64,000 nucleotides of DNA from Exiguobacterium flavidum (GTDB taxonomy: Bacteria > Bacillota > Bacilli > Exiguobacteriales > Exiguobacteriaceae). Below, piece after piece: positions 16,301 through 23,441 of this stretch. A program made the position numbers and the translations under genes. The notes below the pieces were generated by a model that did no database searches, was not told where the DNA came from, and saw nothing but the letters and a program-made list of their open reading frames with translations. The stretch lies in NCBI RefSeq assembly GCF_003344535.1, contig NZ_QPKS01000002.1:62001-126000 (forward strand), given 5' to 3'. The first letter of the stretch is position 1. Each line of letters opens with the position of its first letter.

Positions 16301-16426
16301 AAAGCCGGACGCACGTCGTCCTTGCTTCCTGCAGAATAACAAGTAAGGGAGACCCTGCAGCACGAGAGTGCGAAGCGGCTCCATTGCTTGTCTGCGGAAG
16401 CGAGGGCGGGGCGTCCGGCTTTTTTT
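16301..16426 (+). terminator. Terminator whose loop contains inverted repeat copy B
   Basis: A perfect 12-bp inverted repeat (AAAGCCGGACGC 16301-16312 / GCGTCCGGCTTT 16411-16422) with a T-run at 16419-16426 encloses 98 nt. The enclosed DNA is the dispersed repeat in inverted orientation relative to copy A. Confidence 0.7.
16313..16410 (-). repeat. Dispersed intergenic repeat, copy B
   Basis: Read on the minus strand it contains GCTTCCGCAGACAAGC, GGAGCCGCTTCG, CTGCAGGGTCTCC and TTCTGCAGGAAGC, in the same order as copy A at 5849-5968. Confidence 0.7.
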
Positions 16427-16465
16427 CAGGGAGATTTCTCACACCACGCGTCATCAGCCGTTCAT

Positions 16466-16492
16466 TAAACGTTCGATAGAAGTTGCCGATAA
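16466..16492 (+). promoter_or_regulatory. Sigma-D (SigD/FliA-type) promoter of the MCP gene
   Basis: TAAA (16466-16469), 15-nt spacer, GCCGATAA (16485-16492). It matches the flagellar sigma-factor consensus and lies 40 nt upstream of the MCP start. Confidence 0.88.
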
Positions 16493-16531
16493 TAAATTGT
16501 AGTCATCTTATCCATGAAGGGGAGTTTCACG

Positions 16532-17809
16532 ATGAAATTCTTACGGCAACATCTTAAAATCCGGCTGTTCGTCTGGGTGCTCGGGATCTCAGTCGTCACG
16601 GGCGCGGTCGCGACACAGCTGACGATCTACTTGATCCAGCACATGAACATGCAGGACCAGGAAATCGTCCTGATCGGCGGCGGTATCGGTCTTGTCCTTT
16701 CGTTGATCGGGGCAGGGTTGATCCAGTTCCTGATCCGTCAGCCGATCAAAGCGATCGAACAGGCGACGCAGACAGCGCGTGAAGTCGCGAGCGGCAACCT
16801 CGACGTCGACTTCGAGGAGGCGCAGCGCGGCGACGAGATCGACCAGCTGATGCACGAGCTCGAAGTGATGGTCCTCCATATCCGCAAGCAGGCGCACGAG
16901 ATGGCGAACTCGAGCGACAAGCTGACGGCGTCGGCCCAGGAAATCGCGGCGGCTGTCCAGGAAGGCAACGCGTCGGGCGAGAACATCCGGACGTCGATGG
17001 AAGGACTGTCGCAGATGATGACGGACAACGTCGACCATGCCTATACGTCGATGGACGCGCTCGGTGCCGTCAAACGGACGATGGAGAACGTCCAGTCCGA
17101 GATGAACGCGGCGCTCAAGTCTGCGACCGTCATGCAACAGGAGGCGGAGAACGGCAAGGTGCTCGCGACGGATTCGGTCGAAGCGATGCATACGATCTCA
17201 AGTAAGATGGAACAATCGGCGACGCTCAACGCCCGCCTGACCGACATGACGGGCGAAATCTCGCGCATCACTGATGTCATCAGCGACATCTCGGCACAGA
17301 CGAACTTGCTCTCACTCAACGCCTCGATCGAGGCGGCACGGGCCGGGGACGCGGGACGCGGCTTCGCGGTCGTCGCGGCCGAGGTCAAGAAGCTCGCCGA
17401 ACAGACGGCGAATTCGACACAGGAAATCACCGACTTGATTAGCGGTGTCAAACGCCTCGTCACCGAGACGGCGACGGCGATGACGGACGTCCGTAAAGAA
17501 GTCGAGACGGGCGTCAGCCTCGTCGAGCAGGCGGGTTCTTCGTTCGAGGAGATCCACCAGTCGACGGAGCAGGTCTACACACGCGTCCAGTCGGTCGACC
17601 AATTGATCACGAAATCGGATCAGGAGATCGACAAGGTCGGCATCACGACGGCGAACATCCTCGCGATGGTCGAGGAGGCGTCGAAGGCGGCCGAGGAAGT
17701 CACGCTCGCGTCAGGCCATCAGGCAGCATCGCTCGGTGAAGTGAACGGAGCGATGGAGGAACTCGTCGCGGTCGCGGAGCAACTCCAGGCGGAGACGGTA
17801 CGGCACTAA
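16532..17809 (+). CDS. Methyl-accepting chemotaxis protein
   Basis: 425 aa. Two membrane segments (about 12-32 and 42-64) are separated by only ~10 residues, so there is no real extracellular sensor domain. HAMP spans about 65-118, followed by the signalling domain with hairpin tip '[20 protein letters not shown]'. Such receptors sense membrane or cytoplasmic state rather than outside ligands. The ATG at 16532 has AAGGGGAG at proper spacing; an in-frame ATG at 16514 lies upstream of that site. Expressed from a sigma-D promoter with the motility genes. Confidence 0.93.
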   Translation: MKFLRQHLKIRLFVWVLGISVVTGAVATQLTIYLIQHMNMQDQEIVLIGGGIGLVLSLIGAGLIQFLIRQPIKAIEQATQTAREVASGNLDVDFEEAQRGDEIDQLMHELEVMVLHIRKQAHEMANSSDKLTASAQEIAAAVQEGNASGENIRTSMEGLSQMMTDNVDHAYTSMDALGAVKRTMENVQSEMNAALKSATVMQQEAENGKVLATDSVEAMHTISSKMEQSATLNARLTDMTGEISRITDVISDISAQTNLLSLNASIEAARAGDAGRGFAVVAAEVKKLAEQTANSTQEITDLISGVKRLVTETATAMTDVRKEVETGVSLVEQAGSSFEEIHQSTEQVYTRVQSVDQLITKSDQEIDKVGITTANILAMVEEASKAAEEVTLASGHQAASLGEVNGAMEELVAVAEQLQAETVRH

Positions 17810-17818
17810 AAAATAATT

Positions 17819-17852
17819 CTGCACATCAGGTCAATGATGTGCAGATTTTTTT
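17819..17852 (+). terminator. MCP gene terminator
   Basis: CTGCACATCA / TGATGTGCAG perfect 10-bp stem, 6-nt loop, then A and TTTTTTT. Confidence 0.92.
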
Positions 17853-17861
17853 ATTTTGCTG

Positions 17862-17888
17862 TAAACCTTTCGCTAGGGATTCCGATAT
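17862..17888 (+). promoter_or_regulatory. Sigma-D promoter of the flagellin gene
   Basis: TAAA (17862-17865), 15-nt spacer, TCCGATAT (17881-17888); one mismatch to GCCGATAT. It gives a leader of about 120 nt. GGA-containing sites in the leader (near 17943 and at the ribosome-binding site) could allow CsrA-type control, but this is speculation. Confidence 0.85.
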
Positions 17889-18011
17889 ATAGGGTGGAAG
17901 CAGTCATCGACTACAACCACCGCGTCACTCTTGGGCCGGCCAGGGGACGCATCTCGGAGAAGAAGGATCTTCGAAGAGACAAAAAATTCATTCCTATGGA
18001 GGGAAACTAAA

Positions 18012-19151
18012 ATGATTATCAATCACAACATCACTGCACTTAACACGCACAACAAACTCTCGAGCGCTTCTGCAGCTCAAGGTAAATCAATGGAGAAACT
18101 TGCTTCAGGTCTTCGCATCAACAAAGCGGGCGACGACGCAGCTGGTCTTGCGATTTCTGAAAAAATGCGTGCGCAAGTCCGTGGTCTTGACCAAGCTTCA
18201 CGTAACGCACAAGATGGTATCTCATTGATTCAAACTGCTGAAGGTGCTTTGAATGAAACGCACGATATCCTTCAACGGATGCGTGAACTAGCAGTTCAGT
18301 CTTCAAACGATACGTCTACAAATGATGACCGTAAAGAAATGCAAAAAGAAATTAACCAATTAGTTGATGAAATTGATAGAATTTCATCTGATACAGAGTT
18401 TAACACCCAAGCACTTCTAGATGGTAGTTTTTCAGGGAAGAAATTCCAAATTGGATCTAATGAAGGACAAGAAATGACTCTCTCTATCAGTGCGATGGGT
18501 AGTGCGAATATGGGAACTGCAGGTGTGACTAGTGCTTCTGTCACAACAACTGGTCTCGATTTCTCGACAACTAACTCAACATTGACAATCGGAGATACTT
18601 CAATTGTCATTGATGAAGATTATACTGGTGATGCAGCAGGGTTGGCGGCTCGATTGAACCAAGCATTTTCAGATACTGAGGGTGTAAAAGTAACGGCAAA
18701 TGGAGCGGATATTGTTTTTGAGGGTAGTGCGGCTTTCACCGTAACTGCAGGTGCAGACAATAATGGATTCCTTGCAGCAGGAACAGCTTCAGCGGGAGCG
18801 ACTACAGGAGCGGCAATCAACACCTTGAAAGATGCAGGGCTAGCTGGTGCTACAGGTCTTCAAACCCAACTAACTGCAAAAGCAGCCATCACTTCAATTG
18901 ATAACGCAATCAAGACGGTTTCTTCGGAACGATCTATGTTAGGTGCATCACAAAATCGTCTCGATCACACGATCAACAACCTCAAAACATCGTCTGAAAA
19001 CTTGACAGCTGCGGAATCACGTATCCGTGACGTTGACATGGCTAAAGAAATGATGAACCAAACGAAGAACTCGATTCTTGCACAAGCTGCACAAGCAATG
19101 TTGGCTCAATCGAATCAAACACCGCAGGGCGTACTTCAACTCCTTCGATGA
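18012..19151 (+). CDS. hag: Flagellin (interrupted near its 3' end by a group I intron)
   Basis: 379 aa as read through to TGA at 19151. The N-terminal D0/D1 ('MIINHNITALNTHNKLSSAS', 'INKAGDDAAGLAISEKMR') and C-terminal D1/D0 ('AAESRIRDVDMAKEMM') are canonical; the middle (about 175-290) is a variable Ala/Thr/Gly-rich domain. GGAGGG precedes the ATG at 18012. Near the end, the text after GCT at 19104-19106 (QSNQTPQGVLQLLR, stop) is repeated 367 nt later as QANQQPQGVLQLLR, stop. Splicing 19106 to 19474 would also give 379 residues with a classical C-terminus. The gene is visibly A+T-richer than its neighbours, as expected for a highly expressed, variable surface protein. Confidence 0.95.
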   Translation: MIINHNITALNTHNKLSSASAAQGKSMEKLASGLRINKAGDDAAGLAISEKMRAQVRGLDQASRNAQDGISLIQTAEGALNETHDILQRMRELAVQSSNDTSTNDDRKEMQKEINQLVDEIDRISSDTEFNTQALLDGSFSGKKFQIGSNEGQEMTLSISAMGSANMGTAGVTSASVTTTGLDFSTTNSTLTIGDTSIVIDEDYTGDAAGLAARLNQAFSDTEGVKVTANGADIVFEGSAAFTVTAGADNNGFLAAGTASAGATTGAAINTLKDAGLAGATGLQTQLTAKAAITSIDNAIKTVSSERSMLGASQNRLDHTINNLKTSSENLTAAESRIRDVDMAKEMMNQTKNSILAQAAQAMLAQSNQTPQGVLQLLR

Positions 19152-19473
19152 TTGATTCCACCGGGCGTCTGATCGGGTAACCGTTCAGATCATGACTGGG
19201 TGAATTGCTGGAACTCCTGAGAGCCCTGCGTACGACAACGTGGCTGGAAACGGCGGGCGTGACCGTTCTGAAAAACGCAAAGGATTGGACAATCAGCAGC
19301 CAAGCACCTGTAGGGAAACCTTGGTGAAGGTTCAACGACTAGGATAGACGGCCTAATGGATTCGTCCGATGGCTATGAAATCCGTACTCCGTAAACGGCG
19401 GGGGAAGTGCCCAGCTCCTCGATAAAGAGGATGAAGATATAGTCTTATCACTTGCGAAAGCAAGTGCGCGTAG
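19107..19473 (+). ncRNA. Group I intron (self-splicing ribozyme) in the flagellin gene
   Basis: Catalytic-core elements appear in order: P 'AATTGCTGG' (19203-19211), Q 'AATCAGCAGCC' (19291-19301), R 'GTTCAACGACTA' (19330-19341), and S 'AAGATATAGTC' (19434-19444). GACTA/TAGTC forms P7, and a P9-like hairpin CACTTGC-GAAA-GCAAGTG (19450-19467) follows. The ends are inferred from exon logic: a 5' exon ending in T at 19106 and a last intron base G at 19473 rejoin the flagellin frame. A second pair (19110/19477) obeys the same T...G rule. I could not build a convincing P1 for these junctions. A possible P1 pairing (ATGATT 19148-19153 with GATCAT 19188-19193) would put the 5' junction just after the first stop codon. 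Confidence 0.85.
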
Positions 19474-19518
19474 CAAGCGAACCAACAGCCGCAAGGCGTT
19501 CTCCAGTTGCTCCGTTAA
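19474..19518 (+). other. hag: Predicted 3' exon of the flagellin gene
   Basis: Fifteen codons, QANQQPQGVLQLLR plus TAA, in frame with 18012-19106 after removal of the intron. This is the standard flagellin C-terminus and its codons are more G+C-rich than the 45-nt duplicate at 19107-19151. Confidence 0.75.
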
Positions 19519-19544
19519 TCGCAATTGGCACAATCGATTTTTCA

Positions 19545-19574
19545 GGTCATGGACTTCTGTCCATGGCCTTTTTT
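19545..19574 (+). terminator. Flagellin gene terminator
   Basis: GGTCATGGAC / GTCCATGGCC 10-bp stem, TTCT loop, then TTTTTT. It overlaps the 3' end of the opposite-strand endonuclease gene. Confidence 0.9.
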
Positions 19575-20377
19575 AATTGTCTGAGTTTGTAGACGACTGA
19601 CCAGTAAGAACGTCCGAGGGTAGTTGCGATTTCCTGATCAGTAAGGCCTTGCTGTTTCAGTCTGGTGAGAAAGTTGCACTCCTGTTCAGTATATGGACGT
19701 GCCGGCAGAGAAGTGATTAAAGTGGAATGCGGAAAATCAGATTGAATGGCTTCGAGACGCGTCTCCCAGTCAAGCTTATATGCGAAATCAGGGAGCTCTG
19801 CGATATAACACTTCATCTTTTTTAGAAATGATAGCGTATCTTCCACTTTGGTCGTCTTTAAGAAGTGACCGTGACCGGATGGAATTCCGGAGAGCCTGAA
19901 CTTCACGTCGAAGGTCTCATTCAACCATTCACTAAAAGTCACCAGTACGTCTTTAGGAAAGGACTGGAGATAAAGTGCAATAGATGGCGTTACGTAAAGC
20001 TGATTCTTTTGGTTCAATCGTTTTGAAATCATTAGTGAGCCATCATCAAGATAGAGGACAAGCAGGAAGAGGGGGTGAGTGCAGCGAGTCAATAAGTCGA
20101 AAGGAATCGTCTTTTTATCGAGCGGATAATAGTGAGGGAAAAGTTCAGTGAAGAGGGGCAATGATTTAGAGACGAGATTTTTTGTCCTTATATACAACAA
20201 TTCAGGCAACGCTTGCTGTTTCCATTCCCGGTAAAAACGCTGGTTCTCACCGAAGTGTTCCCGGTAGCTGTTGTTCTTGCGCCTCGAACCCGGATAACAC
20301 TTCGTGATTTCTCCGTCGGCGAGGATGCTGGCGAGCAGGATTGCTTGCTGTTCAGTCGTCAATTCATCAATCAGCAT
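19547..20377 (-). CDS. LAGLIDADG homing endonuclease
   Basis: 276 aa from the ATG at 20377, which has GGAG 8 nt upstream; the frame stays open further back to 20485 without a better start. Two LAGLIDADG-type helices are seen: 'LLASILADGEITK' near residue 13 and 'FLLVLYLDDGSLM' near residue 110. A C-terminal helix-turn-helix-like segment ('LTDQEIATTLGRSYWSVVYKL') follows. Such enzymes cut intron-free alleles and drive intron homing. It lies outside the intron core, tail-to-tail with the flagellin gene, which is unusual; most intron endonuclease genes are in an intron loop on the same strand. The functional link to the intron is inferred from position. Confidence 0.85.
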   Translation of the reverse strand: MLIDELTTEQQAILLASILADGEITKCYPGSRRKNNSYREHFGENQRFYREWKQQALPELLYIRTKNLVSKSLPLFTELFPHYYPLDKKTIPFDLLTRCTHPLFLLVLYLDDGSLMISKRLNQKNQLYVTPSIALYLQSFPKDVLVTFSEWLNETFDVKFRLSGIPSGHGHFLKTTKVEDTLSFLKKMKCYIAELPDFAYKLDWETRLEAIQSDFPHSTLITSLPARPYTEQECNFLTRLKQQGLTDQEIATTLGRSYWSVVYKLRQLKKAMDRSP

Positions 20378-20438
20378 GGTCCAACTCCAAATATGTCTTT
20401 TAAATCGATTCCCTTTTTGAAAATGTTGAAAGCGTCGT

Positions 20439-20465
20439 TCAGAAATTGAGTGTGTTGTCCGATAA
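20439..20465 (+). promoter_or_regulatory. Possible sigma-D promoter of flaG
   Basis: TCAG, 15-nt spacer, TCCGATAA (20458-20465). The -10 is good and the -35 is imperfect (TCAG for TCAA). Confidence 0.5.
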
Positions 20466-20499
20466 AAGAAGTAGAGAAAATTCAAGGAGGAACAAAAGC

Positions 20500-20856
20500 A
20501 TGAATTCGATCAACACGGAAGTGCGTCTTCATCTCCCTCCTGCTGTGCTCCCTTATGAGCAAACCCGAAACGTGTTCGTTGAAGCGAACCAGACTGAACT
20601 CCAAGAAGAAGGCATCGTCGTCTTGCCTACACCTCAACACGTAACGAAACTCGAGGAAGCGATTGAGCAGGCGAACGTCAAACTGGAACTGCAACGGACC
20701 GGCTTGAAGTTCATCAAACACGAGAAACTAAATGAATACTATATCCAAGTAGTCGATACGAACAACAATGTCGTCAAGGAGATTCCGAACAAGAAGGAGC
20801 TTGACTTCTTTGCGGCCTTCATGGAGTTCAATCAACTGATCGACAAGCGTATCTAA
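20500..20856 (+). CDS. flaG: FlaG-family flagellar protein
   Basis: 118 aa. The conserved C-terminal FlaG block ('LKFIKHEKLNEYYIQVVDTNNNVVKEIPNK', in two parts: 'FIKHEKLNEYYIQVVD' and 'VVKEIPNKKELDFFAAF') occupies residues 65-110. FlaG proteins influence filament length or assembly. AGGAGG precedes the ATG at 20500. First gene of a flaG-fliD-fliS-fliT-like cluster, the usual order. Confidence 0.9.
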   Translation: MNSINTEVRLHLPPAVLPYEQTRNVFVEANQTELQEEGIVVLPTPQHVTKLEEAIEQANVKLELQRTGLKFIKHEKLNEYYIQVVDTNNNVVKEIPNKKELDFFAAFMEFNQLIDKRI

Positions 20857-20884
20857 ACAAGGCTTTTATGAAAGGAATGATTCG

Positions 20885-22450
20885 ATGGCAGGAATACGAC
20901 TGAGCGGTCTCGCGAGTGGGATCGACACGGAGACGATGATCAAACAACTGATGACGGCAGAGCGTGCGCCGGTCGATCGTCTCGCACAAAAGAAACAGAC
21001 ATTGACGTGGCAACGCGATGCGTATCGGGAAATCAACCGTGCGTTGCTCGATTTCCGGACTGCATCGAGTGACATGTTGCTGTCAAAGAACTATATGTCA
21101 AAGGCAGCTACTTCTTCTGACAGTTCGAAAATCAGTGTGACGGCTAGTCCGTCGGCTAACGCGGGATCTTTGACTATTGACTCGGTGACACATCTCGCTT
21201 CTTCTTCTTCATTGACGATGGAACGCAATGGAGGGGCGAGTGGTACGATTACAGGCAAGACGACACTTAAGGACAGTGGAATCGTCGGAATAGATGCAGC
21301 GACACAAAAGACCAATCTAGAACTGACGACATACGCTGCGGACGGATCAGGAACGGCAAAGACTGTTAAATTGGAGCTTAGCGAAACGGCGACAATCGAG
21401 GACCTTGTCAATCAAATCAACAGCAACAAGGAACTCGGATTAAGTGCTGTGTTCAATGATTTGACTGGGAAGCTGGTCTTATCACGTCAAGCGACAGGGA
21501 AGTTGAAAGCAACAGATGAAATCGTCTGGACTGATAATGGGAGTATCGCACTTGCACCTGTGAAAACAACGCAAGCTGGGGCGAATGCGGAATACACAAT
21601 TGGTGGCACAACGCTTGAACAGACAACAAACATGTTTACACAGAACGGTGTGTCAATCACATTAAACACCATTACGACAGCACCGGTTACGATTACTACA
21701 AAGAACGACATTCAAGCAAACTTCGATTCAATCAAAAAGTTCGTTGATAAGTATAACGACTTAATCGATAAGATGAACAAGAAGGTCAGAGAGGAAAAAT
21801 ATAGCGATTATAAACCGTTGACTGATGCTCAGCGCAAGGAGCTGAGCGAAGACGAGGTCAAGAAGTGGGAAGAGAAGGCAATGAGCGGAGTACTGCGCAA
21901 TGACAGTTATTTGCGCAGTACGATGCAAGATCTTCGGAGTACGCTCTCGAATAAAATCGAATCGGGATATACTTACGTCGAAGACAACAAAACGATTGGT
22001 CTTCAATACATGTCTCAAATCGGCATCACGACGACGAGCGACTTCCGTGACGGCGGCAAGCTGAAAATCGATGAGACGAAATTGAAGAAGATGCTTGAGG
22101 AACATCCAGATGGCGTCTATAAGTTGTTCACGGCTACGGCGCCACCACCTCCGCCATTACCGGCTACTCCTGATCCGAACATCGGGAAGGATGGATTCGC
22201 TCGACAGCTTCAAACGTTTGCAACGGCATCACGTACGAAAATATCTCAAGTCGCAGGTCTTGATGGAGCTGTTGCGACAACGTATCGTCTAGGGAAAAGC
22301 CTAGCTGAAGTTGATAAAAGTATCATGACATGGGAAGACAAACTTCAACGCAAAGAAGACGCCTACTACCGCCGCTTCGCCGCGATGGAACAGGCGATGA
22401 ACCAAGCGAACAGTCAGTCTGCGACGCTCGCAGGCTATCTCGGTCAATGA
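20885..22450 (+). CDS. fliD: Flagellar filament cap protein FliD
   Basis: Caps the growing filament and helps fold flagellin outside the cell. 521 aa. N-terminal 'GIRLSGLASGIDTETMIKQLMTAERAPVDRL' matches FliD_N (here 'LASGIDTETMIKQLM', residues 8-22). FliD_C includes 'GYTYVEDNKTIGLQYMSQIGI'-type text and the terminal coiled coil. A proline run 'TAPPPPPLPATP' sits near residue 420. The middle (about 21100-21700) is A+T-richer and variable, as is usual for the exposed domain. Confidence 0.93.
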   Translation: MAGIRLSGLASGIDTETMIKQLMTAERAPVDRLAQKKQTLTWQRDAYREINRALLDFRTASSDMLLSKNYMSKAATSSDSSKISVTASPSANAGSLTIDSVTHLASSSSLTMERNGGASGTITGKTTLKDSGIVGIDAATQKTNLELTTYAADGSGTAKTVKLELSETATIEDLVNQINSNKELGLSAVFNDLTGKLVLSRQATGKLKATDEIVWTDNGSIALAPVKTTQAGANAEYTIGGTTLEQTTNMFTQNGVSITLNTITTAPVTITTKNDIQANFDSIKKFVDKYNDLIDKMNKKVREEKYSDYKPLTDAQRKELSEDEVKKWEEKAMSGVLRNDSYLRSTMQDLRSTLSNKIESGYTYVEDNKTIGLQYMSQIGITTTSDFRDGGKLKIDETKLKKMLEEHPDGVYKLFTATAPPPPPLPATPDPNIGKDGFARQLQTFATASRTKISQVAGLDGAVATTYRLGKSLAEVDKSIMTWEDKLQRKEDAYYRRFAAMEQAMNQANSQSATLAGYLGQ

Positions 22451-22467
22451 ATCAAGGAGGAAACACG

Positions 22468-22836
22468 ATGAACCCATATGCCACCTATCAGACGAACGCC
22501 GTCACGACGGCCACACCCCAAGATTTGACGCTCATGCTCTATGAGGGACTCATCAAGTTCACCTTGATCGCGAAGCGCAGCATCGAGCAAGGTTTGATCC
22601 AGGAGAAGAACACGAACATCCAAAAGGCGCAGGCGATCATCACCGAACTTCAGATCACGCTCAACACGTCGATCGCAATCGCGAACGAAATGAACGTGCT
22701 CTATGACTACATGCAGAGCCGCCTGATCGACGCGAACATCAAGAACGATACCGTCGCACTCGACGAGGTCGTCGGCTTCGCTGAGGAATTCCGTGAGACG
22801 TGGAAAGAAGCGATGAAGCTCGCGCGCACGCGATGA
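22468..22836 (+). CDS. fliS: Flagellin export chaperone FliS
   Basis: 122 aa, all-helical FliS: 'YQTNAVTTATPQDLTLMLYEGLIKF' spans the conserved N-terminus (seen as 'TATPQDLTLMLYEG'). It binds the flagellin C-terminus in the cytoplasm and prevents early polymerisation. The ATG at 22468 has AGGAGG; the longer upstream frame overlaps fliD without a ribosome-binding site. Stop overlaps the next start (ATGA). Confidence 0.93.
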   Translation: MNPYATYQTNAVTTATPQDLTLMLYEGLIKFTLIAKRSIEQGLIQEKNTNIQKAQAIITELQITLNTSIAIANEMNVLYDYMQSRLIDANIKNDTVALDEVVGFAEEFRETWKEAMKLARTR

Positions 22837-23186
22837 GTCCGCTCAGCCCGCTCCTGCTGAAGACGAAGCACTTGATCGATTTGCTCGAACAGGTGCCGGA
22901 GGAAGACAAATATGACGTCTGGATGGAGCGCGTTCAATCGCTATTGAATGAACGGGAACAGTTGCTCCAGGCGCACTCAGCCGACCTGACGATCGCCGAT
23001 CAGGACGTCATCCGAAAACTCGTCGCTGACAGCCGCTCGATCGACTTGAAATTATCGGTGGAACACGCTAGATTAGGGGTACAGATGGGACAGATGCGTC
23101 AGACGAAGTCGACGCGCAAGTCCTATGTCGATCCTTACGACGAAGTGGAAGGCAGTTTTTCACCTTATTTCGATTCGCGTCAGTAG
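22833..23186 (+). CDS. fliT: FliT-like flagellar chaperone
   Basis: 117 aa, helical, overlapping fliS by 4 nt. Position and size match FliT, the FliD chaperone of Bacillus; sequence similarity cannot be judged by eye because FliT is poorly conserved. Contains 'LLEQVPEEDKYDVWMERVQSLLNEREQLL' (seen as 'WMERVQSLLNEREQLL'). Confidence 0.65.
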   Translation: MSPLSPLLLKTKHLIDLLEQVPEEDKYDVWMERVQSLLNEREQLLQAHSADLTIADQDVIRKLVADSRSIDLKLSVEHARLGVQMGQMRQTKSTRKSYVDPYDEVEGSFSPYFDSRQ

Positions 23187-23215
23187 ACTTTCCGATTTCA
23201 AAGGAGGGGAAGGGC

Positions 23216-23386
23216 ATGGCACGACAGGAGAAGAAGGACATCGAAAAACCAATCTATCATGCAGACGGCACGTACGAGGAAATCATCGAGCCGGATCCTG
23301 AGCTCGAGTCATGGGAAGCGGCGGAGAAGCCGGTGACGGAGGAACCCGACGCGTACGAGGAAGAGAAGTACAGAAGAGAATCATGA
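23216..23386 (+). CDS. Small acidic protein at the end of the flagellar cluster
   Basis: 56 aa, rich in Glu/Asp, starting 'MARQEKKDIEKPIYHADGTY' and ending 'EEEKYRRES'. A strong ribosome-binding site (AAGGAGGGG) precedes the ATG at 23216, it starts 29 nt after the fliT-like gene, and it is followed by a terminator. These points support a real gene; the family is unknown to me. Confidence 0.7.
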   Translation: MARQEKKDIEKPIYHADGTYEEIIEPDPELESWEAAEKPVTEEPDAYEEEKYRRES

Positions 23387-23393
23387 ATCGAGG

Positions 23394-23421
23394 CGTCGCT
23401 CAGAGATGAGCGGCGTTTTTT
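23394..23421 (+). terminator. Terminator of the flaG-fliD-fliS cluster
   Basis: CGTCGCTC / GAGCGGCG stem (one wobble), 6-nt loop, then TTTTTT. Confidence 0.85.
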
Positions 23422-23441
23422 AAAGAGAGAAGGCGAGTTAG

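Noticed and set aside
19339-19533. Minus-strand frame of 64 aa inside the intron
   Set aside because: Lies in the conserved intron core, has no start signal and resembles no endonuclease.
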